Origin: Fusarium oxysporum f. sp. lycopersici 4287
Taxonomy: Eukaryota; Ascomycota; Sordariomycetes; Hypocreales; Nectriaceae
Length of the DNA stretch: 64,000 bases
Reading direction: 5' to 3'
Assembly: GCF_000149955.1 (NCBI RefSeq)
Contig: NC_030988.1
Span: 4,350,879 to 4,414,878 of the forward strand
The notes under the pieces were generated by a model, which was given only the letters and a program-made list of their open reading frames with translations, did not search any database and was not told where the DNA came from. Below, piece by piece: positions 11,380 to 22,007 of the stretch. Positions within the stretch are counted from its first letter, which is position 1. Each line of letters opens with the position of its first letter. Made by a program: the position numbers and the translations under genes.

Positions 11380-11951
11380 CTGATAACACGCCAAAGACCA
11401 GCCGTCACGTCAGAGACCTGGGGAAGAACAAGAGCCCCTCTACCAGAAGGCGGTATTCTGTGATATCAAAAGGGTTTGAAACCCAAGAGTCCAAGATCGC
11501 CTCTTTGAGCACCAGAATAGCCAGCCTGGAGGAGGAAGTGGCCGGTTGAGCAGAGGCAAGAAGAGAAAGGCGATACCGAACCCCAATAAGAAATTTATCA
11601 CGCTGGTAGAGGCTCTAGCAGCTGTTGACACTATTTCAGAGCCAAACGAAGCAATTGAAGGGGTGGATGTTGCTGAGGATGTGATCGAGGTGGGAGTGAT
11701 AGAAGAGGATGAGAGGTCAAATTCAGGGAAGGAAGAATTAGGTGTCGTACGCACCCGCACAGGGCGTGAGGTTAAAAGACCCAGAAAATATCAAAACAGA
11801 TTCAATTTTGATCTAAATTTTAGTGATAAACTTATTTTTACTATTTTTATTAAGTTTTTCCCATGAGGTTAAAAAAGTGCATTATGTATGGGGAAATCTT
11901 TTTTTCCGCTGACCGGCAGGTGGGTATGACCGGCAGGTGGGTACTGCATGG
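11380..11951 (+). mobile_element. pogo/Fot-like 3' remnant (relative of pogo-3)
   Basis: The frame at 11380-11863 matches the C-terminal tail of the pogo-3 transposase at 59130-59552: DNTPKTS, a coiled-coil-like region, GKKRKAIPNPN, an acidic stretch and TRTGREVKRPRK. A TGA at 11547-11549 and a frame change break it. The element ends with GGCAGGTGGGTA repeated twice and then CTGCATGG, followed by TA at 11952-11953. The 5' part, including the whole catalytic core, is missing and is replaced by hAT-3. Confidence 0.75.
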
Positions 11952-12005
11952 TAAATACATCCTTGGATAGTTATCTCCAGATTTCGCTTCTACTTCCACT
12001 TCCAA

Positions 12006-12908
12006 ATGACTTCACTTATTGACTGGGGCATTAACACTCATGATGAGCCTCATTATGGGGAGACATGCCTGAAGGTCTACACCCATGGGATTGGCACATT
12101 TCATCCAACACTCTCTATACCATCTGTGCAGTTCCTGAGCCATTGATATCGCCTTCTTCCTCTGAGTACTGCGTGAATGATGCTATTACGGGCAGCATGG
12201 TGAATGATGAGGGACTGTACTCTGCACCGTTATCAGGATCTCTGTCCAGCACGCACGGCGTCGAAGAATATTTTCAACCTGCAAGTCGAATACAGCAAGC
12301 AAGCATGCGTGTACGAAGAGGCAAGCTTGGACATTCTGCAAGATCACCACGGAAGCTTAAGCATTGCCACTGAATCGATCCCAAATTCGACTCCACCTGA
12401 GGCCGAACCTGCACTGCCCACTGGCGTGAAGGTCAGCGCTAGCATCAAGACCCACACGAATGCGGTTACAAAGGCTGAGGGGAAGAAAAGAAACAGACGA
12501 AAGCCCAGTGACAAAAAGAATGCAAGAAGGACGAAGACTGAACTCAACAAGGAAGAGAAAAAACGCTACATGAAGATTTTGGAGAGGAACCGAAGAGCTG
12601 CGGCGGATTGTCGTGCCCGAAAGCAAGAGCAACAAGACAAGTTGAACGCAGAGGTGGAGAAGCTCCAAGACCAGCACAAAGAGCTATCTGCTTCCTGCAA
12701 CGAGCTGAGGGAAACAGCTTACCAACTAAAGCTCGAGCTCCTGAGGCACGGCGACTGCGACTGCACCCTCATTCGGCGATATATCGCAAGTGAAGCGGTC
12801 AATTCTGTCGAAACTCTGATTTCGAAACAATCTCCCTTCAGCAGTCCCAACTGCATCACTGCCAGTGCCAGTAGCCCGAGACGAGGACTGGGCGGAAATA
12901 ACGGATGA
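12006..12908 (+). CDS. bZIP transcription factor, ATF/CREB-like
   Basis: Nuclear DNA-binding regulator. The secure part is the frame 12204-12908. Its basic region contains NRRAAADCRARKQ (N-x7-R signature, about 12588) and is preceded by Lys/Arg-rich segments that can serve as nuclear signals. A leucine zipper follows, then a conserved-looking tail HGDCDCTLIRRYI. The 5' end is uncertain. An ATG at 12006 (MTSLIDWGINTH) in the same frame precedes a donor at 12075, and an acceptor at 12236 would join it in frame. Alternatively the frame from 12065 (MPEGLHPWDW) supplies an N-terminus through another intron. The bZIP core has no stop or frameshift. Homologues of this class often act in stress or secondary-metabolite control; no target is visible here. 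Confidence 0.8.
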
Positions 12909-13527
12909 ATAAACCACCTGGCATGTTCCCATGAAACTGGAGTCTAGTGGCTGTTTTAGTGGTAGATGCTGCTGATGAGTCTCTTATCATGTTATGGTCT
13001 AGGACAAAGATCACAACAAGGCGATTGCGCAGGATGATGAGGTTGTTCGTACTGTGGGCATTAATGGTGCATTGAAGTGACACCAATAAGGGTGGAACAA
13101 CTCGTTATATCGTCATAGGGTAATTAGCCAAACTTTGAATACAGCAGCTTGGCCAATAATTGATGTTGGACGCTGGGACTAGTTCAACAGCCGTCAGCCA
13201 CCGTACGTTAAGTTAGCTGATAACAGATAAGCGATGTAACCATCGGGATCTGTAAAAACATTGGGTACCGCTGCCTGAGATGATGGACATCGAACCATGG
13301 CCAGTCAGATTGGTTAGCTTCTTCAGACCGAGATCGAGATCACCAAGACCCTGATGGTGATGAAACGCACGAATCGCAAACGCAGACAGCTATGTATATT
13401 GATATCAGGTGATGTGGCTTGGCTGCATCTCACCACTATTCGACATTATCGTAATCAACGCCATGCCCCGATAAGTCTTTAGTTTTGTCGGGTAACCGGA
13501 TGCAACTCCTGCAGGGCCTCGACCCTC
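12909..13527. other. intergenic, no gene seen
   Basis: This covers the bZIP 3' flank and non-coding sequence. No domain, RNA gene or repeat was recognised before the inverted repeat that follows. Confidence 0.3.
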
Positions 13528-13795
13528 GGCTATCCCTTTGAGTGCCACAGCCCTTAGGCGGGGTCACGACAGGGGTATAGAGCCAACCAAGATAAATGAA
13601 ACTAACGGTACTTTTCCACACATACTAATTTGTATGATGGTAAAAGTCCCAGCAGTTTTGATAGTTACAAAGAGCTACCTTACAGACTTGGCAAATCTCT
13701 TATGAACTTCCGGTACCCTGCACGTACTAACCTTATGACTAAGCTAAGTGGGGCGAGTGACTCTCCTAAGGGCTGTGGCACTCAAAGGGATAGCC
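13528..13795. repeat. 31-bp perfect inverted repeat with 206-bp spacer (candidate MITE)
   Basis: Positions 13528-13558 and 13765-13795 are perfect reverse complements (core GGCTATCCCTTTGAGTGCC). Similarity continues imperfectly outwards (CTCGACCCTC against CTCGACTCTC), so the arms are probably longer. The spacer is non-coding. It could be a short non-autonomous transposon or a decayed palindrome. No target duplication was identified. Confidence 0.7.
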
Positions 13796-14011
13796 CAGAC
13801 GCGAGGAGAGTCGAGACCTCCCAGCACATTGAGGTAAGGTAGGTCGGAAAATATTGGGGAATAACACAAATTGATGTGCCATATCACAAGCTTTGCGTAT
13901 CACATACCAACGCCACCAGCTCCGGGCTGTTGTATATAATTCTTTGTGCCAGAGGCATTGAGCTAGTCTCTCCCCTTCAAGACATCGCCATCATTGGATG
14001 CACAGATTATT

Positions 14012-15028
14012 ATGAGCACCGCTGCTATTATTTCGGACTTTAACGTTTTCGAATGGGACGGAACGCCATTTTCCTCCAAGGTAAGTAGCGGTCGGTATTC
14101 GACAGATGCAGGACGACATGAACCCTTGTCGCATTTAGGTAATCTTCCAATCATTGCACAATTTCACCTGTCCGTGTGGCCAAGACACCGGTGCTCTCAC
14201 AACACCTTGCCACCCCTCATGGCAGTCCAGGTTGACACCTCACTCACAGTCGACATTCGATAATATCCTCAGTCAATTCGAGCAGGGTAAGATGCCCATG
14301 GTCTTATCGAATGCAGAGAATGACCTTCTACAGACCCTGTGTTCCTCGATCCCTTGTACCGGGCACCTGGGTATTATCTTCGGCCAATCTCGCCCATCCC
14401 CAACATACCCCTCACCCAACCGCGACCAAACCCCTCTTCAAGTCAGCTGCACAAGACAGGAAAAGCCTCCTCTTGTATCACCAATAGTTGTATTGGGAAT
14501 GATGACCTACCTGCACAGAGCGGAGAGGGGCCGCAGTCGAAGCATTCCATCAAGAACCTCGATTCATCCTGGGCCGACATGAACCAGGCAAAAGTCCTGC
14601 CGCCAGCACTTACTGCGGGGCTTTTGGAGCGACGCGACTCGACAACGAGCAATGAAGAGAGTCTTGTGGGCTTGGAAAAAACTCCCACTCAAGTGAAGAT
14701 GCGCTCGGCATCACGCAGGCCAAAGAAGGTCGTCAAGAAACCCGCACTCCCTGCGCATGTCGTTCAAGCTAGGGAGTGCCATAACAATGTTGAGAAACAG
14801 TACCGCACCCGCTTGAAGCAGAAATTCGAGCGACTATTGGCTGTGCTCCAAGCTTCAAAGGCGAAAGACGAGTCCGGCCACGAAGAAGATCCGGAAGCAC
14901 CGGGCTGTGGTTACAGTCGAGGGGAGGTGTTGGATTTCGCAAGGCAGCGCATCCTCGCCCTCGAGGAGGAGAACAGACATCTGTCTGATCAGATACAGCA
15001 TCTGGACAGGGGCTTTACGATCGTATAA
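14012..15028 (+). CDS. bHLH transcription factor 1 (three exons)
   Basis: Predicted exons are 14012-14080, 14139-14286 and 14334-15028, with introns 14081-14138 (GTAAGT to TTTAG) and 14287-14333 (GTAAGA to TACAG). The phases agree and the model gives 303 residues. The bHLH domain is near the C-terminus: basic region ECHNNVEKQYRTRLKQKF with the His-Glu-Arg pattern that reads E-box sites, a long charged loop (KDESGHEEDPEAPG), then helix 2 SRGEVLDFARQRILALEEEN, which runs into a short leucine-rich extension. The N-terminus has a Cys-rich patch (CPCGQ). It is a nuclear regulator with unknown targets. A second bHLH gene of similar design lies 5 kb away on the other strand. Confidence 0.85.
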
Positions 15029-15596
15029 TGACACAAAAGAAGCTGGATGTCGGCAACGACAACATGTACATAGGTAGTGCTATAAGATGTTTGTGGATGT
15101 GAGTATGGCAAACCACTCACTTATTATATGTATTTGCTTTGCTTTGCATGAGACACTTTGAGGTCCGTGCGCTCCACTTACCGCAACTGGCGGAACAACT
15201 GCTTTGCGGCGTAAAGGTTGTCCTGGTTGCTACATATCTTTGATGCTCGATAACAAGGCTAGCATCATCTGCCGGGCTCAAACTGGAGCCCGTGGAGAGT
15301 GCAAGCCTCCATATGCTAATCTTGAGACTAAAAGATACTAAATTCGACTGGAATTGGCAGACTATGATTAAGTTCCCTAGTACATCCGGCAGATAGTAAA
15401 CTCTTTGTAACTGGTCAATAGAACACAGATTTGGTCCTAGTAGGATATCTAAACATTTTCTATCCGTCCATCATATACATGGATCTGCTGTGGTCTTTCC
15501 AGTCTACAAGCGTTGGTAACAAAGTTATGAATACATACAGGGCACGTATCATGTTCTGCAAGGTACCATGCTGCGATACAATCAGAATGAAAAATA
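15029..15596. other. intergenic, no gene seen
   Basis: This is the 3' flank of bHLH-1 up to the tail of LINE-2. No coding or RNA signal was recognised. Confidence 0.3.
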
Positions 15597-18500
15597 TGTA
15601 TGTATGTATGTATATTTTTCGTCCGGGGGGCCGTGAGGCCCGTAAAGTCCCCTATTGGGGCACAGGACCTGCTGAGCTAGAGTTTCTAGTGCTAAAATCT
15701 ACGTAAAGCATTCGCAAATTACAGAACAGACCAGTATCTAGCATATCATCGGCTCAAAAGCGCGTCCTGTCGAGCCTGTTACCCGTCAGCGGGATGACCA
15801 GGTGCGGCTATCATAGCGATAGCCGCTGTATCAGTCAGTCTTTAGTGAGACTGGGGAGAGGCGGCGGCATGACCGCACAAGGCGGCCGAGCCCATGAGAA
15901 TAAAGAAAAGAAACAAAGAAACAGAAGGGAAAGGAAGATAGAAGGAGAGGAGGAGACGCAAATGCATCTCCTATCTGCCTCGTTTAGTAACTAGTGCATA
16001 TCCTTTCGAAGAAGGCGCTTGATTTGGTCAACTTGATGTACTTGTCGAAGTTCCTTCCCATTGCGAGGTTGACCGCCGCAGTCGGCGAGGGGACGAGCCT
16101 TATTCGACACCGCGCGGTACTTTCCTGTAGTAGAAGACATGGCTAGGTGCTTTGCGTCGTCCGCGCGAGCAAGTCACCCGCGCGTCGTTGTGGTTGAATC
16201 ATTCGTGGTATGCAGCGAAATCCCCATGGAGGGATCTTGCTGCGAGTAGATGGTGTAGGGCAGCCCGAGGGAGCGAGAGTTCCGGTGGGCAACATATAGT
16301 CGCCTTGACATTCAATCTCTTGTATTGCTCGGGAATGGAGATTGTTCACCATATTTCGAAAGCTTCTTTTGGTTTCTGCCTCGCCACCTTTCGCAGGTAT
16401 GCTAGCGTCTGCTGAGCGCCTTCCGGTTCTGGTAGCGAGGACGCTGCCTTTGCTAGTTTATCGGCTTGTTCGCTGCCGGGAATGTCTGTGTGGCCAGGTA
16501 TCTAGCGTACTAGACAGACTACAATGTCCCGTGCCGCTGATCCTGGGAGGTTCAGAGCGGCCTTAGGCCCTCCAGTGCTCCTGTAGCTTCAGCGTCAAAG
16601 ACTTCGGCAGGTCTAAGACGGCCCGAGCCCTCGCAGATGGAGAGGTCCTTCTGGTGAATGGCGAAGCCATAGCTGGCTGCTCCCTCCGAAGACAATAAGC
16701 CGTCTGAGTATACGATCTAGGTGGTTAGGTCTACTGTCTCAACCCACTGGAGGAAGGCCTCGGCCGATTGCTCTTTCGGGGCTGTCTGCAGGGGTGTATC
16801 TTATCCCTTGCCGAAGCATTTCTGCATGAGGGCTGGTCGTGGACAGGGTGCGAGGAGTTCATTGGTCCTCCGAAGACGGGTTCTAAAGCTGCTCTCTGTT
16901 GGAGCTTGGTACTTCCGCTTAATGAGCTGATGGTATGTGGGCTGCCTGGGTGGAAGCGTGCGCTTCGCGAGGGGGTGAGCCTCATCAAGGGATTTAAGCC
17001 GGGCGGAGAAACAGTATCGACGTGCTTCAAGAAGCTGAGTGATAGGTGGTATCCCGCTTTCCCGATGGAGGATGGCGACTGGGGTCGTCTTCCAGACAGG
17101 GACTATAGCTCGCATAGATTGAACTATAGCCTTGTTCATTCTCTGCAGGAGATGTTGGATACTTGACGGCCGGTCTTTGGACGGTTGGTCCCACCGCGGT
17201 TGGGTTGCCCCTGGGTACCATACTTCGGTGCCGTAGCGGACCATTTCTTCGACAGAACGTGATGACGCAGCGGCCGTTTCCTCGACCGTGTCACCGACGC
17301 ACAGGATGGCTGTGTCATCTGCATAGCCGAACCGGCCTTGAGGGTTGCTCAGTCGGTAGGTGGGCTCTGTATATAACAGAAAGAGGATCGGCGATACCGG
17401 CGATCCCCGAGGGAGACCGCACTGGAGAGGAGAGAGCGGGGTGATTATATCTTGGTACCTAACACAAGCAGATCGGTCATCCATAAAGGATCTGGCCCAT
17501 CGGGCGAGATGTTCGGGCCAGCCCTGTTCCCGAAGTCGCAGAATCAGTCTGTTGCGCAGGACAGTGTCGAACGCGCCTTGGATATCCATCGTGACCAGCG
17601 TGGCCACCTTCTTGCGAGCAAATGCCTCCTCAATGTCGTGAACTAGGGCGGCTACGAGGTCTGTTGCAGACCTCTTTGGAAGCGCTCCAGCTTGTTGCGG
17701 GTGAAGGACTCCATAGTAAATACATGCCCACGCGAGACGGCGCGCTACTAACAGTTCCAGTCCCTTGCCGAGGCAGGAGAACAGAGAGATGGGCCGTCAG
17801 GTCTCTGCGTCCGGGTTTGGCGATCATAACCACCTCGGCCGCTCTGAAAGGCTTTGGGTGGTGGTTTATGGCCAGGCACCCCTCGAAGAGGCGGCGAACG
17901 TGTGTTCCGATAATATGCCATACTGCTGTGAGGAGCTTGACTGTGATGTTATCTGCCCCCGGCGATGTATTCCCGGTACAGAGGGTCGCGTCCTGTGCTT
18001 CTTCTAGAGAGATTTCCTGCGGGAATGGGATCGTTTTGCGAGGGCTGACTTCGATTCAGGGATTCTGGATATCATCCTCAGCTGTCCGACGCTCTAGAGT
18101 TGCTCGCCGGAGCGCGTTGGCCTTGTCGAGCTGGGTTTCGTAGACTATGTCGTCCACTTGGAGTGGAGGCGGTTGGAAGGCTCCTGGCGATCTCAGCCAT
18201 CGGACGGCCTTGAAAACGGAACTGCTGTCTGAGAAGCTGTTGATCAAGTTCCGCCAATAAAGCCTTTTGGTGCGGCGGACCACATGGTGGAAATCTCGCT
18301 TGGTTATTTGAACCTCTTGGTTGAATCCGAGAGGGTACAGCCTTCTGATCGCCCGATACCCGGCAGCAGCAAGGGCGCACTCTTCGGTCCACCACGGAGC
18401 GTTGCGTGCTCCCTTCCTCGCAGGCCGGCCCGCTGCCTTTGCTGCTGATTGCAAGAGGCTCACTAGTGTGGATGCGAGCTTGTCTAGTTCTAGTGGGCTT

Positions 18501-18615
18501 GAGGCGGCGACGGGGATCGCCGTCGATCCCAGCTCTACGATTTCGACGAAGCGCTTGAGCTCGTCGTTCTGGCGATAAAAGTTGACTATTGTTGTATCGT
18601 TGACCGTTTTTACCT
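15597..18615 (-). mobile_element. LINE-2: 5'-truncated Tad-like LINE remnant
   Basis: Minus-strand copy related to LINE-1. The 3' end at about 15597-15613 is a CATA tetramer tail next to the same motif as in LINE-1 (GGACGAAAAATATAC). Readable parts of ORF2 include the reverse transcriptase (17607 down to 16801: TMDIQGAFDT, CGLPRGSPVSPILF, FGYADDTAIL) and the region before it (18056-18610). Compared with LINE-1 it lacks an in-frame 354-bp block (join near 18565) and another block after VEEMVRYG, and it has frame changes elsewhere. The 5' end stops inside the endonuclease domain at about 18612, which is typical of incomplete target-primed reverse transcription. It is not functional. Confidence 0.88.
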
Positions 18616-19061
18616 GTATCGCCAACACCTTCCGTGGCTTCTTTAGCTGTGTCGCCGACAGCTCCTGTGACACTACCGACGGTGTCTCCCAGGCCGCCGG
18701 ACTTCTTGACTTTGGACTGGGTTGTGTATTCGCTCTTTCCCTCGTCGTGGGAGTCGTCCTCCTCCTCAGGCTTTCCTTGTCCTATAGGCATGATCTTGCC
18801 GAGGACATCGCCCGAAGAGCTGACAACATCACCGGTGGTGTTGACGGTGTTGCCCATGAGGTTCTTGAGGTTATAGGTGTCGGCGATCTTGTCAACAATG
18901 TTGCCGGCGTCATCTAGGACATCTCCGGCATCATTCAGGACGCCAGCTCCGCTCCTGGGGACTGACTCAAAGTTGACTGCAATCGGGACGATAAGTCCCA
19001 TATACATCTTAATACTGGGGCCCGACTGGAGTATCACCGCAATGACGATCGCACGCCCCAT
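18616..19061 (-). pseudogene. LEA-like / DUF3659-like gene, 3' end replaced by LINE-2
   Basis: From an ATG at 19061 the frame reads a hydrophobic N-terminal stretch, then repeated units of the type GDVLDDAGNIVDKI and GDVVSSSGDVLGKI, an acidic segment (PEEEDDSHDE) and a Gly/Thr-rich part (GDTVGSVTGAVGDT). Repeats of this kind occur in fungal LEA-like stress proteins; the DUF3659 resemblance is tentative. At about 18615 the frame runs straight into LINE-2, so the natural C-terminus is missing and is not found on the far side of the LINE. An open chimeric frame continues to 18078. Confidence 0.55.
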
Positions 19062-19756
19062 TATGTAAAATACACAACGTGACAACATCACCACATTCTG
19101 GTCAACACTTTGATACACTCACCCCATCGTATTCGTGCGTATCTAACACAACTCAACCAAGAACCTACACACATTCAATGTGGCACATGAGAGAATCAGG
19201 GCTCGTGACACTTTTATCTAAGGGAGCGACGAAGGTTAGCCTCCTATACCAATGTTCAATCTGCCGATATCATAGGCAGTAGGATGCTGCCCGATGTTAG
19301 TTGTAGTCGTTCACTCTCATCGCGATCCTTGCCTCATTTCTATCCTCATTTCAACACCGTGTGACATTTGCCTGGTCAATTCGTTAGGGCGACATCAGGT
19401 AGCAATTTATAACAATCCGGATCGTTTGGGGCTTATTATCACAATATAAATTATGTAAGATATTATGTACCTTTAATTTAACGCGTTTTAATTGGCTGGA
19501 GCCCCCTGAAGTGACCGTGGTGGAGGTTTACAACATTAAGGGAAACAAGCGCATTGCCGCCAGTGCTACCATTGCCAGAACTTAAAAAGTCCAGGAAAGC
19601 CTAAGAGGGATGGCCTGGACTCTATGCCTGAGGTACCATGGAAAACGAGCATCCAGTGCCAACGGATTTTCCCTTCCAGAGCAGCCATCGGATGGTTTGG
19701 AACATTCCATCATGTTCCTGCGCAGTCATTCCCTGTTTCTTGGCGATCCTTCGTTT
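19062..19756. other. intergenic with a piggyBac-end remnant at 19470-19546
   Basis: Mostly non-coding. The segment 19470-19546 (ATTGGCT, CCCCTGAAGTGACC, TGGAGG) resembles the right end of the piggyBac element at 24105-24177 and is probably a solo end or decayed copy. No gene was recognised. Confidence 0.45.
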
Positions 19757-21245
19757 TCAACTCTTGTCTTGGTCGCCGGCTTGTGTCTCGCCATTCGCAT
19801 CGGCTTTGAAATCGAGCGGAGTTTCCTGGCTCGACGAGGACACTGTACCATCAGAGGCAGATCCCTTTAGCCGTCGGAGATTTCCACGAAGCTCGAGGTT
19901 CTTGCGTTCCAACTCAGCGCGCCCCTGCTCCAGTAATTGTATATGCTTGCGAGCCATTTCCAGAACTTCACCCTTGCTCACACGGCGGTCCGCGTCATTC
20001 CCCTCCGAGTCGTCAGTATCGCCATTTCCGTTGTTCGCCGCGCGAAGTTGTTCTGGTAGGACGCTGAGAAGGGATTCGAATTGGGCATTGAGACGATTTC
20101 GATACTGCTTCTCGACAAGATTGTGGGAGGCGCGCGTTCGGCGTTCCTTGGGGGTATCGTTTGGCCGGGAATGACTGTTTTTCGAAGTATGAGACGCGCT
20201 TCTGAGCTTTGCTTGACGGCTAGAAGCTGTTGATGCTGCAGAAGCCATCGGCGTGGATCCAGACCCAATGCTGGCGCGGCTGTACTGCGGCGTGAAGCTG
20301 GGACTGGCAGCGTCCGATACCGAGGGAGCGCCACCAGTATTAGCAAGGGATGTTTCGGAAGACTTTCTGTTATCTCTTTTCTGTCGTCGAGATCGGGCGG
20401 TTCGCTTTTGTCGTGAGCTCGAGGTATGGTCATCTTCTTGTGCTCCGTCTAGGCCCGGCTCTGCCCAGGGCTTGCTCGCTACTGTCCCTAGAGAAAATGC
20501 GTCTGATTGTTGTCGGTAGGCTGTTGTTCGGTTATAATCGGAGGCAGTTTGAACATCTTGAGACAGGTCTGACGTGGGAAGACCACCATATGTTGGTTGA
20601 TCTAGACTGAGGTCCCAAGGAATGGGCTCCATGATATCCATTGACGTATCCGCTACATCCATTGAGTTTAGTCACGGCTGCGAGTTCCAAGTAGCTTTGG
20701 TGTGACATACAGAAATTTAGTGTCATATCTACATCCAGAATGGGTGATGAGATGCAGTCAGATTCTGGAGAGGAATCGGCTGTGCTCTGGAAAGGCGACT
20801 GTGCAGGGCCATCGAAAAAAAGGCCCGGGAAGTCCTTCCCATAGTAGTTTTCGTAAAATGGTGTCTTATTGGAGTAATAGTCGGATCTGGGAATGGGTTG
20901 ATCCCACACAGGTGGAAATTGACCGATTTCTGACGCCACAGCCTAACAAACGATGAGCATGTTCTTCAATTTGGAATATGACAATGCCCCACGGTTTGTT
21001 CCAGGGATCTGGATACTTAATGATGTGCCGCGGAAACTTACGCGAGAGCGCCACAGGGATGCCGGCTTTTGGGGGAATGTGGAGCAGGATGCTGGGGAGA
21101 AGGATGTGTTTGGGTAGGCTGATTTGCACGGAGTAGCTGGGGGTAGAACCCCGAGTGGATTCAGTGACAGAGGATCCCTGGTACTTACATTTTCACTTGT
21201 GCGACATGACAGGACCAGGTCAAAAGGACATATCGTAGCGTCCAT
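19757..21245 (-). CDS. bHLH transcription factor 2 (probably three exons)
   Basis: Minus-strand model: exon 1 21245-21189 (MDATICPFDL), exon 2 20942-20711, exon 3 20652-19757. The intron 20653-20710 is convincing (GTATGT, branch-like TGACTAAAC, TAG). The intron 20943-21188 is long (246 bp) but begins GTAAGT, ends TTAG and keeps the phase. The model gives about 394 residues. The bHLH domain lies near residues 268-339: basic region SHNLVEKQYRNRL, acidic loop DTDDSEGNDAD, helix 2 VSKGEVLEMARKHIQLLEQ. Ser- and basic-rich disordered regions precede it. It is a nuclear E-box-type regulator; targets are unknown. The exon 1 call is the weakest part. Confidence 0.82.
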
Positions 21246-22007
21246 TTTCGTGCGGGAGATAAGGTCAGTGTGACCTCAACAGTGATTTTTGCGCTGTCTA
21301 GAGAATGGATTACGTGCGAGATAGCCTGATGGGCGAGAACCATGATTCTTCAGGGACTTGATATAACCTTGGAGTTGAAGTATTTCTGGATGCCGGGAAT
21401 AACACTGTCCGGCAGCAACTTAATCCTTGATGAAAGTATGGGCTGATTACAACGGCCATTGCCGAGTCACGGGGAATATTATGTAGGCCCAAAATCATCT
21501 GATACAATAAGTTGGGATCCCAGCCCGTGGGCGGCCCAGAACGGGATGCTACCCTGTTCTACCCCACTCCGATGTATTTGTAGGGGTTCCGAATCGCACA
21601 ATCGAACGATGGGCTCAAGTTCTGGACCCTTTCAGCCACGCTTGTTTCAGCCAATCATCAGCATCTGACTGACATCAGAGGTAGATCACGACAGGGGAGC
21701 TTTTCCTGTTGAATGATTGATCTCATCGTTTTGAGTTACTCCGAACGCTGATCCATAGTTTTTTGTCCAAGGATCTGAGCCGGTACTTTTGTACGTCATA
21801 CGATACATATGACCAATGGTTTAAGGGGGGTTGAATCCTGCCTCTAGGTCTAGACTTGGGGAGTTGGCAAGGGAAACCCTGCAGGGACTAAGCTACAGAC
21901 TTTGTATCTACTATGTACTGTAGGATTTACCGGCAATTCGGCGATAAGGCTTTAAGGGGCGCACGGAGTTTAAAGTCCAGATTGCGGACGACCTCCATGG
22001 CGAATTG
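21246..22007. other. intergenic, no gene seen
   Basis: This is the presumed upstream region of bHLH-2. No domain or clear repeat was recognised. Confidence 0.3.

Noticed and set aside
8383..11387. 8-bp target duplication around hAT-3
   Set aside because: CCAGAAAA and CTGATAAC do not match, so no duplication is claimed although the terminal repeats are perfect.
15585..18630. Target duplication around LINE-2
   Set aside because: No convincing match between the tail flank and the 5' flank; the region may have been rearranged.
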